From Lentzea sp. NBRC 105346 (GTDB lineage Bacteria; Actinomycetota; Actinomycetes; Mycobacteriales; Pseudonocardiaceae): a DNA stretch of 64,000 nucleotides. Every line of letters starts with the position of its first letter. The first letter of the stretch is position 1. The notes beneath the pieces were generated by a model, which saw nothing but the letters and a program-made list of their open reading frames with translations, did not search any database and was not told where the DNA came from. Below, piece by piece: positions 31,568-39,873 of this stretch. Location: positions 167,246 through 231,245 of the forward strand of contig NZ_BSTQ01000019.1 in assembly GCF_030269605.1 (NCBI RefSeq), read 5' to 3'. Made by a program: the position numbers and the translations under genes.

Positions 31568-33868
31568 TTGAGTCAGGACACAGAACCCGCTACGACGGTT
31601 GACCCGAGCAGGGCAGCGCAACCGTCCGCTACCCGGCGTGTGCGCGCCAGGCTCGCGCGCCGGATCACCGCACAGCGTGCGGCGCCCGTGAAGCAGGTTC
31701 TCGAGCCGCTCGCCGCCGTACACCGCGACCTCCACCCGAAAGCCGACCTAGCCCTTCTGCAGCACGCGTACGACGTCGCTGAGGAGAAGCACCGGCCGCA
31801 ACGACGCAAGTCCGGTGACCCGTACATCACGCACCCGCTGGCCGTGGCGACCATCCTGGCCGAGCTGGGCATGGACACCACGACGCTGGTGGCCGCACTG
31901 CTGCACGACACGGTCGAGGACACCGACTACTCGCTCAACCAGCTGCGCGAGGACTTCGGCGACGAGGTCGCGCGGCTCGTCGACGGCGTCACCAAGCTGG
32001 ACAAGGTGAAGCTCGGCGCGGCGGCCGAGGCGGAGACCATCCGCAAGATGGTCATCGCCATGGCGAAGGACCCGCGCGTGCTGGTCATCAAGCTCGCCGA
32101 CCGGTTGCACAACATGCGCACCATGCGCTTCCTGCCGCCGGAGAAGCAGGCCCGCAAGGCCCGCGAGACGCTCGAGGTCCTGGCGCCCCTCGCCCACCGC
32201 CTGGGCATGGCGACGGTCAAGTGGGAGCTGGAGGACCTCGCGTTCGCGATCCTGCAGCCGAAGAAGTACGACGAGATCGTCCGGCTCGTGGCGAACCGCG
32301 CGCCCAGCCGCGACACCTACCTGGGGACCGTGATCACCGAGCTGTCGACGCAGCTCGAGGCCGCGCGGATCGGCGGCGATGTCCAGGGCCGGCCGAAGCA
32401 CTACTACTCGATCAACCAGAAGATGATCGTCCGGGGCCGCGACTTCGACGACATCCACGACCTGGTGGGCGTGCGCATTCTGGTCGACGAGGTCCGCGAC
32501 TGCTACGCCGCCATGGGCGTCGTGCACGCGTTGTGGCAGCCGATGCCCGGCCGCTTCAAGGACTACATCGCGCAGCCCCGGTTCGGCGTGTACCAGTCGT
32601 TGCACACCACCGTGATCGGCCCGGACGGCAAGCCGCTCGAGGTGCAGATCCGCACGCACGAGATGCACCAGCGCGCCGAGTACGGCATCGCCGCGCACTG
32701 GCGGTACAAGGAGACGAAGGGCACGCACAACGGCAAGTCCGTCGAGATCGACGAGATGGCCTGGATGCGGCAGCTCCTCGACTGGCAGCGCGAGGCCGCC
32801 GACCCCGGCGAGTTCCTCGAGTCGCTGCGCTGGGACCTCGCCGCGCGCGAGATCTTCGTGTTCACGCCGAAGGGCGACGTGCAGACGCTGCCCACGGGCT
32901 CAACGCCGGTCGACTTCGCCTACGCCGTGCACACCGAGGTCGGGCACCGTTGCATCGGCGCGCGGGTCAACGGCCGCCTCGTGGCGTTGGAACGCAAGCT
33001 GGAGAACGGCGAGGTCGTCGAGATCTTCACCTCGAAGGCCGAGGGCGCGGGCCCGTCCCGCGACTGGCTGTCGTTCGTGGCCTCGCCGCGGGCCAAGGCG
33101 AAGATCAAGCAGTGGTTCGCCAAGGAACGCAAGGAAGAGGCGATCGAGCAGGGCAAGGAGGCGATCACGAAGGAGGTAAGGCGAGTTGGCCTGCCCCTCC
33201 AACGCCTCGTCTCCGCCGACTCGATGGCCGCACTGGCCAAGGAACTTCACTACCCGGACATGAGCGCGCTGTACGCGGCGGTCGGCGAGGGACACACCTC
33301 CGCCCGGCACGTCGTGCAGCGGCTCGTCGCGCAGCTCGGCGGCGTCGAGCACGCCGAGGAGGAGCTGGCCGACCGGGCCACGCCGTCCACGGTCACGCGC
33401 CGGCGGGCCACGGGCGACGCGGGTGTGATCGTCAAGGACGCGGGCGACGTGTGGGTCAAGCTGGCCCGCTGCTGCACGCCCGTGCCCGGTGACGACATCC
33501 TCGGCTTCGTCACGCGTGGTGGCGGCGTCAGCGTGCACCGCACGGACTGCACGAACGCCGATGACCTGATGGCCTCGCCCGAGCGGCTGCTGGACGTCGA
33601 ATGGGCGCCGTCGGCCTCGTCGGTGTTCCTCGTCGCGATCCAGGTCGAGGCGCTCGATCGGCACCGGCTGCTCAGCGATGTCACGAAGGTGCTGGCGGAC
33701 GAGCGGGTCAACATTCTGTCCGCGTCCGTGACGACTTCCCGGGACCGGGTGGCGGTGTCGCGGTTCTCGTTCGAAATGGGCGACCCGAAGCATCTCGGGC
33801 ACGTGCTGAAGGCCGTGCGCAGCGTCGAAGGTGTTTACGACGTCTATCGGGTTACATCGGCTTCCTGA
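31568..33868 (+). CDS. rel: Bifunctional (p)ppGpp synthetase/hydrolase Rel
   Basis: 766 aa. The HD hydrolase domain has H113-D114 (LLHDTVEDTD) and VIKLADRLHNMRT. The synthetase domain shows R329-F-K331-D332; an RxKD motif marks bifunctional Rel rather than RelA-only enzymes, and YQSLHTTVIGPDGKPLEVQIRT is intact. A TGS domain (EIFVFTPKGDVQTLPTGSTPVDFAYAVHTEVGHRC), zinc-finger/helical region (LARCCTPVPGDDILGF) and ACT domain (about 690-760) follow. It makes and degrades the stringent-response alarmone. TTG start after GAGGAG. Confidence 0.96.
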   Translation: MSQDTEPATTVDPSRAAQPSATRRVRARLARRITAQRAAPVKQVLEPLAAVHRDLHPKADLALLQHAYDVAEEKHRPQRRKSGDPYITHPLAVATILAELGMDTTTLVAALLHDTVEDTDYSLNQLREDFGDEVARLVDGVTKLDKVKLGAAAEAETIRKMVIAMAKDPRVLVIKLADRLHNMRTMRFLPPEKQARKARETLEVLAPLAHRLGMATVKWELEDLAFAILQPKKYDEIVRLVANRAPSRDTYLGTVITELSTQLEAARIGGDVQGRPKHYYSINQKMIVRGRDFDDIHDLVGVRILVDEVRDCYAAMGVVHALWQPMPGRFKDYIAQPRFGVYQSLHTTVIGPDGKPLEVQIRTHEMHQRAEYGIAAHWRYKETKGTHNGKSVEIDEMAWMRQLLDWQREAADPGEFLESLRWDLAAREIFVFTPKGDVQTLPTGSTPVDFAYAVHTEVGHRCIGARVNGRLVALERKLENGEVVEIFTSKAEGAGPSRDWLSFVASPRAKAKIKQWFAKERKEEAIEQGKEAITKEVRRVGLPLQRLVSADSMAALAKELHYPDMSALYAAVGEGHTSARHVVQRLVAQLGGVEHAEEELADRATPSTVTRRRATGDAGVIVKDAGDVWVKLARCCTPVPGDDILGFVTRGGGVSVHRTDCTNADDLMASPERLLDVEWAPSASSVFLVAIQVEALDRHRLLSDVTKVLADERVNILSASVTTSRDRVAVSRFSFEMGDPKHLGHVLKAVRSVEGVYDVYRVTSAS

Positions 33869-33891
33869 TCGGCGACAGCGAAACGTCAGTA

Positions 33892-33918
33892 CCCCGTGGC
33901 AAGCTTCTTGTCACGGGG
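33892..33918. terminator. Hairpin after rel
   Basis: CCCCGTGGCAAG (33892-33903) pairs with CTTGTCACGGGG (33907-33918), with one mismatch, around CTT. It lies just before the stronger hairpin at 33924-33961. Confidence 0.5.
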
Positions 33919-33923
33919 AAGAC

Positions 33924-33961
33924 AAAAGGGCCCGGCGCTTTCCGAAGCGCCGGGCCCTTTT
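33924..33961. terminator. Bidirectional rho-independent terminator
   Basis: AAAAGGGCCCGGCGCTT (33924-33940), TCCG loop, and the perfect 17-nt complement (33945-33961) ending in TTTT. A-run and T-run flank the stem on both strands, so it can stop both rel and the convergent cyclophilin gene. Confidence 0.9.
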
Positions 33962-33968
33962 GCATGCC

Positions 33969-34829
33969 TTACTGAACGATCGAAGCCTTCTCGATCTTGA
34001 CTTCCTTGTTCGGCTTGCCGCCACCGGGCGACGGGTCGAACGAGCCGTCGTCGCCGGCCCGCGCGATGTCGTCGATGACCTTCAGGCCGGGCTCGCCGAC
34101 GCTGCCGAACACGGTGTAGTCGGGGGAGAGGCCCGCCTCGCCGTAGACGATGAAGAACTGGCTGCCGTTCGTGCCCTTCTTCGGGTCCGCCTTGTCCGGG
34201 CCCGCGTTCGCCATCGCGAGGTAGCCGCGGCCGTAGGTCAGCTCCGGCCACACCTCGTTGTCGAACTTGTAGCCGGGGCCGCCCTGGCCGGTGCCCGTCG
34301 GGTCACCGCACTGCAGCATCTGCAGGCCCTTGGTGGACAGGCGGTGGCACGGCGAGCCGTCGAAGTAGCCCTGCTTGATGAGCGACTCGAAGCTGTTCAC
34401 GGCACACGGTGCGAGCGCGCGGTCCAGCGTGATCGGCACCTCGCCCTGGCCCAGCTTCAGCGTGGCGTTGACGGTGCCGGTGGCGGGCACGTCCGCGGTG
34501 CCGGGCAGGTTGACCTGCTTCGCCGGGTTCTCTTCCTTGCGGTACTCGCAGCTCACCTTCTCCGCGAGCGGGGTCGGCCGCTTGGCCAGCGGCTTGATCT
34601 CCGTCGGGATGGTGATGGGCGCCGGGGGCGTCGTCTCGGAGGCCGCCGCGTCGCCGCTGCTGAAGTCGTGCGTGGCGAGGAAGTACACGCCGCCGGCGAT
34701 GAGCACCACGGCCAGACCGGTGGCGATGATCGCGACGGTACGCCGCTTCTTCGCCCGCTCCTGTCGGCGGACGAGTTGGCGCTCCAGCTTGCGCTTGGCG
34801 GCCGCGCGGCGCTGCTCGTTGTTCGGCAC
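33969..34829 (-). CDS. Membrane-anchored cyclophilin-type peptidyl-prolyl isomerase
   Basis: 286 aa, from the GTG at 34829 after GGGGAGGGAG. A basic N-terminus (EQRRAAAKRKLERQLVRRQERAKKRR) is followed by one helix (TVAIIATGLAVVLIAGGVYFL) and a linker, then the cyclophilin domain (about 110-280): CAVNSFESLIKQGYFDGSPCHRLSTKGLQMLQCGDPTGTGQGGPGY and NGSQFFIVYG. The topology places the isomerase outside the membrane, so it may fold exported proteins, in keeping with the nearby secDF genes. Orthologous in position to the ppi gene between rel and hisS in mycobacteria. Confidence 0.92.
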   Translation of the reverse strand: MPNNEQRRAAAKRKLERQLVRRQERAKKRRTVAIIATGLAVVLIAGGVYFLATHDFSSGDAAASETTPPAPITIPTEIKPLAKRPTPLAEKVSCEYRKEENPAKQVNLPGTADVPATGTVNATLKLGQGEVPITLDRALAPCAVNSFESLIKQGYFDGSPCHRLSTKGLQMLQCGDPTGTGQGGPGYKFDNEVWPELTYGRGYLAMANAGPDKADPKKGTNGSQFFIVYGEAGLSPDYTVFGSVGEPGLKVIDDIARAGDDGSFDPSPGGGKPNKEVKIEKASIVQ

Positions 34830-34945
34830 GTGCTCCCTCCCCAGGGATGATGCGTACACACGGGTGGTCGGCTGCGAAGTCTAGGGCCTGCGCATATGAG
34901 CTTTGTGTGGTGGCTAGGCTTGGGGCGAACAGGGAGGTGTTTCTG

Positions 34946-35638
34946 GTGCTCGTGATCGGGTTCCCGGCCGGAGCTCTGCAGGCGAACTGCTACCTGCTGG
35001 CCGCCGGTGAGGGCGAGCCCTGCGTCATCGTCGACCCCGGTCAGGACGCCGAGGAGCCGATTCGCGAGGCCATCCGCAAGCACCGGCTGTCCCCGGTCGC
35101 CGTGCTGCTCACGCACGGTCACTTCGATCACACCTTCTCGGTCACGCCCGTCTGTGACGGCAACGACATCCCCGCGTGGATCCACCCGGACGACCGCGCC
35201 ATGCTCAACGACCCGCTGCTGGGCCTGAGCAACGAGTCGCGGGCGTTCTTCGGCGGCATCGAGATGCGCGAACCGCGCGAGGTGCGGTCGCTGGACGACG
35301 GTGTGGATCTCGACATCGCGGGCCTTGGCATCACCGTCGACCACGCGCCGGGCCATACCGGCGGGTCGGTGATGTTCCGCTCCGGCACCGAGGAGGGCGG
35401 CCGCCTGTGCATCACGGGCGACGTGCTGTTCGCCGGATCCATCGGACGTACCGACCTGCCCGGTGGTGACCACCGCAAGATGCTCACGTCGTTGCGCGAC
35501 AAAGTGCTGCCGCTGCCCGACGACACGGTGGTCCTGCCCGGCCACGGACCGACGACGACCATTGGCCGTGAGCGCGCCACGAACCCGTTCCTGGTTCAGC
35601 TCGGTGACGCTCCGGCCGCCCCTCACCGAGGACTGTAG
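34946..35638 (+). CDS. MBL-fold metallo-hydrolase (glyoxalase II-like)
   Basis: 230 aa. The metal-binding signature THGHFDH is at residues 56-62, with further ligands in VDHAPGHTGGS, ITGDVLFAGSIGR and LPGHGPTTTIG. The family includes hydroxyacylglutathione hydrolase and related thioesterases; actinobacteria lack glutathione, so another thiol ester is likelier. GTG at 34946 is 8 nt after AGGGAGG; nearby GTGs at 34937 and 34952 are alternatives. It sits immediately upstream of hisS, as in mycobacteria. Confidence 0.9.
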   Translation: MLVIGFPAGALQANCYLLAAGEGEPCVIVDPGQDAEEPIREAIRKHRLSPVAVLLTHGHFDHTFSVTPVCDGNDIPAWIHPDDRAMLNDPLLGLSNESRAFFGGIEMREPREVRSLDDGVDLDIAGLGITVDHAPGHTGGSVMFRSGTEEGGRLCITGDVLFAGSIGRTDLPGGDHRKMLTSLRDKVLPLPDDTVVLPGHGPTTTIGRERATNPFLVQLGDAPAAPHRGL

Positions 35639-35643
35639 AAACC

Positions 35644-36894
35644 GTGTTTTCCGCGCCCAAGGGCATTCCCGAGTACTTCCCGCCGACCTCCGCGTCCTTC
35701 CTCGCCGTCCGTGACACGCTGGCCGAGTCCGCGAAGCGCGCCGGGTACGGCTACATCGAGCTGCCGATCTTCGAAGACACCTCGCTGTTCAAGCGGGGCG
35801 TCGGTGAGTCGACCGACGTGGTCACGAAGGAGATGTACACCTTCGAAGACCGTGGCGAGCGGTCCGTCACGCTGCGCCCCGAGGGCACCGCGGGCGTCAT
35901 GCGGTCGGTGATCGAACACGGCCTCGACCGCGGCCAGCTGCCCGTGAAGCTCTTCTACGCGGGTCCGTTCTTCCGCTACGAGCGCCCGCAGGCCGGCCGC
36001 TACCGGCAGCTGCAGCAGCTGGGTGTCGAGGCGATCGGCGTGGACGACCCGGCGCTGGACGCCGAGGTGATCGCGATCGCGGACGCCGGGTTCCGCGCTC
36101 TGGGACTCGCCGGGTTCCGGCTGGAGCTGACGTCGCTCGGTGACTCCCAGTGCCGTCCGGCCTATCGGTCGCTTCTGCAGGAGTTCCTGTTCAAGCTGCC
36201 GCTCGACGAGGACACCCGCCGCCGCGCCGAGGTGAACCCGTTGCGCGTGCTCGACGACAAGCGCGCCGAGGTACGCGAGCTGGTCGCCGAGGCGCCGCTG
36301 ATGGTGGATCACCTGTGCGACGAGTGCCGTGCGCACTACGAGGCCGTGAAGGGCTATCTGACCGAGCTCGGTGTGAAGTTCACCGAGAACCCGCGCATGG
36401 TCCGCGGCCTGGACTACTACACGAAGACGACCTTCGAGTTCGTGCACGACGGTCTCGGCTCGCAGTCCGGCATCGGCGGCGGAGGCCGCTACGACGGTCT
36501 GATGGAGGAGCTGGGCGGCCAGTCGCTGTCCGGCGTCGGCTTCGGGCTCGGCGTGGACCGCACGCTGCTCGCCTGCCAGGCGGAGGGCCTGACGCCCGGT
36601 GATGTCGCGCGCTGCGACGTGTTCTGCGTGCCGCTCGGTGACGCGGCGAAGGCCCGGCTGGTCTCGATCGCGGGGGCGCTGCGCGCGGCGGGCGTGCGGG
36701 TGGACCTCGCGTACGGCGGCCGCGGCCTGAAGGGCGCCATGAAGGCGGCCGACAAGTCTGGTGCGCGGTTCGCGCTGGTGCTCGGTGAGCGTGACCTCGC
36801 GGAGGGCACGATCGGGCTCAAGGAGCTCGCCACGGGCGAGCAGCGTTCCGTGCCGCTGGCCGACGTCGTGACGGCCGTCCAGGACGCGCTGTGA
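35644..36894 (+). CDS. hisS: Histidyl-tRNA synthetase
   Basis: 416 aa class II synthetase. Motif 2 is in KLFYAGPFFRYERPQAGRYRQLQQLGVE. The histidine-specific loops are VRGLDYYTKTTFEF and GGGGRYDGLMEELGG, with motif 3 in GVGFGLGVDR and an anticodon-binding domain at the C-terminus (from about 325). The GTG at 35644 gives the normal N-terminus FSAPKGIPEYFPP. It is 5 nt after the MBL gene and overlaps the next gene by GTGA. Confidence 0.96.
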   Translation: MFSAPKGIPEYFPPTSASFLAVRDTLAESAKRAGYGYIELPIFEDTSLFKRGVGESTDVVTKEMYTFEDRGERSVTLRPEGTAGVMRSVIEHGLDRGQLPVKLFYAGPFFRYERPQAGRYRQLQQLGVEAIGVDDPALDAEVIAIADAGFRALGLAGFRLELTSLGDSQCRPAYRSLLQEFLFKLPLDEDTRRRAEVNPLRVLDDKRAEVRELVAEAPLMVDHLCDECRAHYEAVKGYLTELGVKFTENPRMVRGLDYYTKTTFEFVHDGLGSQSGIGGGGRYDGLMEELGGQSLSGVGFGLGVDRTLLACQAEGLTPGDVARCDVFCVPLGDAAKARLVSIAGALRAAGVRVDLAYGGRGLKGAMKAADKSGARFALVLGERDLAEGTIGLKELATGEQRSVPLADVVTAVQDAL

Positions 36895-37529
36895 GCTCTG
36901 AGCCGTCCGCAGAGAAGCTGCCTCTGGACCTGCTCGACCCCTCCACGGTGCGCAAACGCGCCCGCATGGTCGCGATCGGCGCCGCCATGGTCGCCGCGGC
37001 GTTCGGCGCCGTGGTCGGCCTGGTCGGCGGCCGCGTCGCGGGCCTGATCGCGGCCGGCGTCGTGGCGTTGCCCTTACTGCTGCTCGCGACGTCCGAGGCC
37101 CGGCGCCACGTCTGGCTGCAGGGCACGACCGTGTACGTGCGGGCGTTCGGCACGCGCCTGGTGGACCTGCGCACGGCCACGCAGCTCGACCTGCTGGTGA
37201 CCGACATGCGCGGCAGCCGGACCGTCGGCCTGTTCGTGCGCGGTGGCGGCAAGGCGATCAACGTCGCTCTCGCCATCTACGCCGGCACCGGTGGCCGTGA
37301 GCAGGGCATCTATCCGCTGCGCAAGCTCGCGGACGCGCTCGCTTCGCGTGGTGACACGCCGGGGCTGGTGTTCTCCGAGCTGCTGGTGGCCCAGCTGCGG
37401 GCCGAGGCCCGTGGGCTGGCGGCGGCGGAACGGCCGTTGTACCGGCTGGGGTCGCTGGCGCCCACGGGACGGATGGCGCAGAAGCTGACGCCGGACGCGG
37501 TGTCGAAGTTCGTCAGCTCGTTGGACTAG
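36891..37529 (+). CDS. Conserved membrane protein of unknown function
   Basis: 212 aa with two close hydrophobic segments (about 27-47 and 50-66: MVAIGAAMVAAAFGAVVGLV, GLIAAGVVALPLLLLA) and a cytoplasmic C-terminal domain beginning RRHVWLQGTTVYVRAFGTRLVDLRTATQ, PH-like in appearance. The GTG overlaps the hisS stop. I do not recognise a family name. Co-translation with hisS suggests a conserved operon position, not a translation role. Confidence 0.75.
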   Translation: MSSEPSAEKLPLDLLDPSTVRKRARMVAIGAAMVAAAFGAVVGLVGGRVAGLIAAGVVALPLLLLATSEARRHVWLQGTTVYVRAFGTRLVDLRTATQLDLLVTDMRGSRTVGLFVRGGGKAINVALAIYAGTGGREQGIYPLRKLADALASRGDTPGLVFSELLVAQLRAEARGLAAAERPLYRLGSLAPTGRMAQKLTPDAVSKFVSSLD

Positions 37530-37586
37530 GTGCCGTTAAGGCCACCTTCACTGCGTTCAGCGCAGCCAATGTGGCCTTAACGGCAC
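37530..37586. terminator. Palindromic element, family 2, left copy
   Basis: GTGCCGTTAAGGCCAC (37530-37545) pairs perfectly with GTGGCCTTAACGGCAC (37571-37586); an inner CTGCG-TTCAG-CGCAG stem lies at 37551-37565. It begins at the last base of one gene's stop and contains the stop of the convergent AbiEi-like gene (37577-37579). Closely related to 38606-38666. Confidence 0.75.
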
Positions 37587-38524
37587 GTCACGCCTGGTGG
37601 ACGTGGGCGGGCAGCGGCTGCGACGTATGCGGCTCGCAGCTCATCCATGACCTTGTCGGGCTCCGTTCGCAGTCTTGCGGGCAAGGTCTGTAGTAACACG
37701 ATTCCTGCGGCGACGTATCTCGTGTTGCGGGCAACGGTCCTGGCGTAGTCGTCTGAGCGGTAGTGGAACGCCTTCGAATCAATCTCCCAAGCCAGTGCGA
37801 CATCGTCCCACCAGGCGTCTGGCCTGCCCAGATATTGGTCGTTCGGGTCGTAGATAGGCTTGTTCCACATTGCCATGGGCAGCTTCGAACGCTTCGCCAG
37901 CTCAGCGGCATCCTTCTCGGCGACGGACCTGAGCTCCGTGATTTCCGACAGGATTCTCCTCGGCATGGCGGTCCCTCGAGGACTACCCGCTTCTATCTCA
38001 TGGCTCAGTTGTTCGGGACTACATCCCCCTATCTGGATCGCGTCGATCAACAGCTGGGTGATTTGGTCTGCGATCCTCATCCGTCGGCATGCGTCGACAA
38101 CTGCACGTGCCTTGGGAGCGAGCGGGACTGTGCCCTGTGGCCAGGGCTGCGGGAGCCTTTGAGTGCGTTCTACAGTGAGGAAACCACGGCTCTGGATCTT
38201 GTGCCCATGTGGCACAAGAACATGTACGACATCGCTATGTGGAACGCGAAGGTTGTACCGGCGACATGCCTCGGTCCCGGTGATCATCGCCAAGGGGCCG
38301 GCGTATACGAGGGCTGCCTGAACCATCTGATCTCGTGTCGGTGGACCGTTCTGCATCATGATTACGCCAGGCAGCATCCAGCGCCATGGGCCGCCTGCGA
38401 GGCAACGCCGATAGGTGGTTGAACTGGGAACACCCGACTCTTCAAGTGCGGCGACGCGCACGATTCCGAGTTGGCTGCGTTCTCGTAGAACTTCGGTCTG
38501 GCCAAGCCATCGTCCTCGTTTCAC
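37577..38524 (-). CDS. AbiEi antitoxin-like / DUF559-type nuclease-fold protein
   Basis: 315 aa. The N-terminal HTH-like part (QLGIVRVAALEESGVPSSTTYRRCLAGGPWRWMLPGVI, then AALVYAGPLAMITGTEACRRYNLR) resembles AbiEi-type antitoxin domain proteins. The C-terminal part (AWWDDVALAWEIDSKAFHYR) resembles Vsr/DUF559-like endonuclease folds. No partner toxin gene is adjacent. Codon use is less GC-biased than in neighbours, and the gene is bracketed by two related palindromes. This suggests acquisition as a unit. Function uncertain: regulator or nuclease. Confidence 0.7.
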   Translation of the reverse strand: MKRGRWLGQTEVLRERSQLGIVRVAALEESGVPSSTTYRRCLAGGPWRWMLPGVIMMQNGPPTRDQMVQAALVYAGPLAMITGTEACRRYNLRVPHSDVVHVLVPHGHKIQSRGFLTVERTQRLPQPWPQGTVPLAPKARAVVDACRRMRIADQITQLLIDAIQIGGCSPEQLSHEIEAGSPRGTAMPRRILSEITELRSVAEKDAAELAKRSKLPMAMWNKPIYDPNDQYLGRPDAWWDDVALAWEIDSKAFHYRSDDYARTVARNTRYVAAGIVLLQTLPARLRTEPDKVMDELRAAYVAAAARPRPPGVTCR

Positions 38525-38605
38525 GAGCCCAGCGTGCCCTTGCGATGCCCCGCAGAAAACGACGCGCGTTGGTCAACGGCCCGTTCACAGCACGAATCGC
38601 CAGTG

Positions 38606-38666
38606 GTGTGCCGTTATGGCCACCTTTACTGCGCTCAACGCAGTGAAGGTGGCCATAACGGCACAC
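38606..38666. terminator. Palindromic element, family 2, right copy
   Basis: A 28-nt arm (38606-38633, starting GTGTGCCGTTATGGCCACC) pairs with 38639-38666 with a single mismatch around a CTCAA loop. It directly follows the stop of the aminopropyltransferase-like gene on the minus strand. The stem is long enough to act as a strong terminator or to fold as a cruciform. Confidence 0.78.
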
Positions 38667-39502
38667 TAGACGCCCCAGGTGCCCGTCGGCGGGGCGGGGG
38701 AGTGGGTCGCCGTCTCGTCCGTCGTGGGCAGCGCACCGCCGATGAACCGGATGAGCTCGGTGCCGTGCTCGACGCGGCCCTGGAACGGGTCACCGGCGGT
38801 CGCCCGGACCAGCTGCTGCAGTGGCAAAGCCGTGTGCGAGCCGAGGATCACGAAGTTGCCGAACCGGCGGCCCCGGAACACGGCGGGCTCAGCCATCGCG
38901 CACACGTGCGGGAACACGGCCGCGACGGTCGCGCACTGGGCGCGGGCGAACGTCAGCGGGCCGCCGTCGCCGATGTTGGCCGCATAGATCCCGTCGGACC
39001 GCAGGGCGCGATCGGCCAGCCCCACGTACTCCATCGACGTCAGGTGCGCGGGCGTGCGGGCGCCGGCGAAGACGTCGGACACGACGAGGTCGAACGAGTC
39101 CGGCCGCGCGCGGGCGAGCACCGCCCGCGCGTCGCCCGTGCTGATCCGCACGCCCTTTGGTACCGGCAGCGACCGGCGCAGGAAGGCGATCAGCCCGGCG
39201 TCGATCTCGGCGACCTGCTGGGTCGTGCGGGGCAGCGTGGCGGCGATGTAGCGGGCGAGGGTGAGAGCGCCACCACCGAGATGCAACACCGAAGTCGGCG
39301 CGGTCAGGTCGATCACGTGGCCGAGGCGCCGCACGTACTCGAACTCGAGGTACGTCGGATCGTCCAGGTCCACATGGGACTGTGGGGTTCCGTTGACCCG
39401 CAACGTCCACGAGTTTCGGCCACCGAGATCCGGCACCAGCTCGGCGACGCCGGAATCGATCGGTTCGCTCACGGTCTCCGACTCGCGCCGCTGCCTGCCC
39501 AC
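38666..39502 (-). CDS. Spermidine synthase-like aminopropyltransferase/methyltransferase fold protein
   Basis: 278 aa, GTG start. It has a Rossmann methyltransferase-like core: TSVLHLGGGALTLARYIAATLPRTTQQVAEIDAGLIAF (SAM/decarboxy-SAM site), DARAVLARARPDSFDLVVSDVFAGARTPAHLTS and GIYAANIGDG. The arrangement matches SpeE-like proteins that often lack polyamine activity in actinobacteria; no speD or other polyamine gene is nearby. Actual substrate unknown. Confidence 0.82.
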   Translation of the reverse strand: MGRQRRESETVSEPIDSGVAELVPDLGGRNSWTLRVNGTPQSHVDLDDPTYLEFEYVRRLGHVIDLTAPTSVLHLGGGALTLARYIAATLPRTTQQVAEIDAGLIAFLRRSLPVPKGVRISTGDARAVLARARPDSFDLVVSDVFAGARTPAHLTSMEYVGLADRALRSDGIYAANIGDGGPLTFARAQCATVAAVFPHVCAMAEPAVFRGRRFGNFVILGSHTALPLQQLVRATAGDPFQGRVEHGTELIRFIGGALPTTDETATHSPAPPTGTWGV

Positions 39503-39519
39503 GACGCTATTGTCTCACC

Positions 39520-39873
39520 GTGCAGATCGCGGCTTCCGTGCTCGTCGCCCTCGTGGCGCTTATCCACGTCTACATCCTCGTGCTGGAGATGTTCCTCTGG
39601 GACACCCCGCGCGGGCAGAAGGCGTTCGGCCTCACGCCCGAGTTCGCCAAGGAGTCCAAGGCGCTCGCGGCGAACCAGGGCCTCTACAACGGTTTCCTGG
39701 CCGCCGGACTGGTGTACGGGCTGGTCCGCCAGGACTTCGGCGCCACCGTGCTCTTCCTCGTGTTCGTGATCATCGCCGGGATCTACGGCACGCTCACCGC
39801 GAGCCGGAAGATCCTGTTCGTCCAGGTTCTGCCCGGCGCCGTCGCCCTGGCTGCGGTGCTGCTGGCCGGGTAG
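39520..39873 (+). CDS. DUF1304 small membrane protein
   Basis: 117 aa, GTG start. The sequence QIAASVLVALVALIHVYILVLEMFLWDTPRGQKAFG with NQGLYNGFLAAGLVYGL is the DUF1304 signature: four membrane helices, role unknown. It diverges from the aminopropyltransferase-like gene, and its final ~80 nt overlap the convergent YibE/F gene. Confidence 0.88.
   Translation: MQIAASVLVALVALIHVYILVLEMFLWDTPRGQKAFGLTPEFAKESKALAANQGLYNGFLAAGLVYGLVRQDFGATVLFLVFVIIAGIYGTLTASRKILFVQVLPGAVALAAVLLAG

Noticed and set aside
31748..32728. Antisense open frame across rel (326 codons)
   Set aside because: It mirrors the rel coding frame, has Arg/Val/His-rich shadow composition and no recognisable domain.
33924..33961. 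Small RNA or riboswitch at the rel/cyclophilin junction
   Set aside because: The structure is a simple symmetrical stem with A- and T-runs, which is fully explained as a bidirectional terminator.
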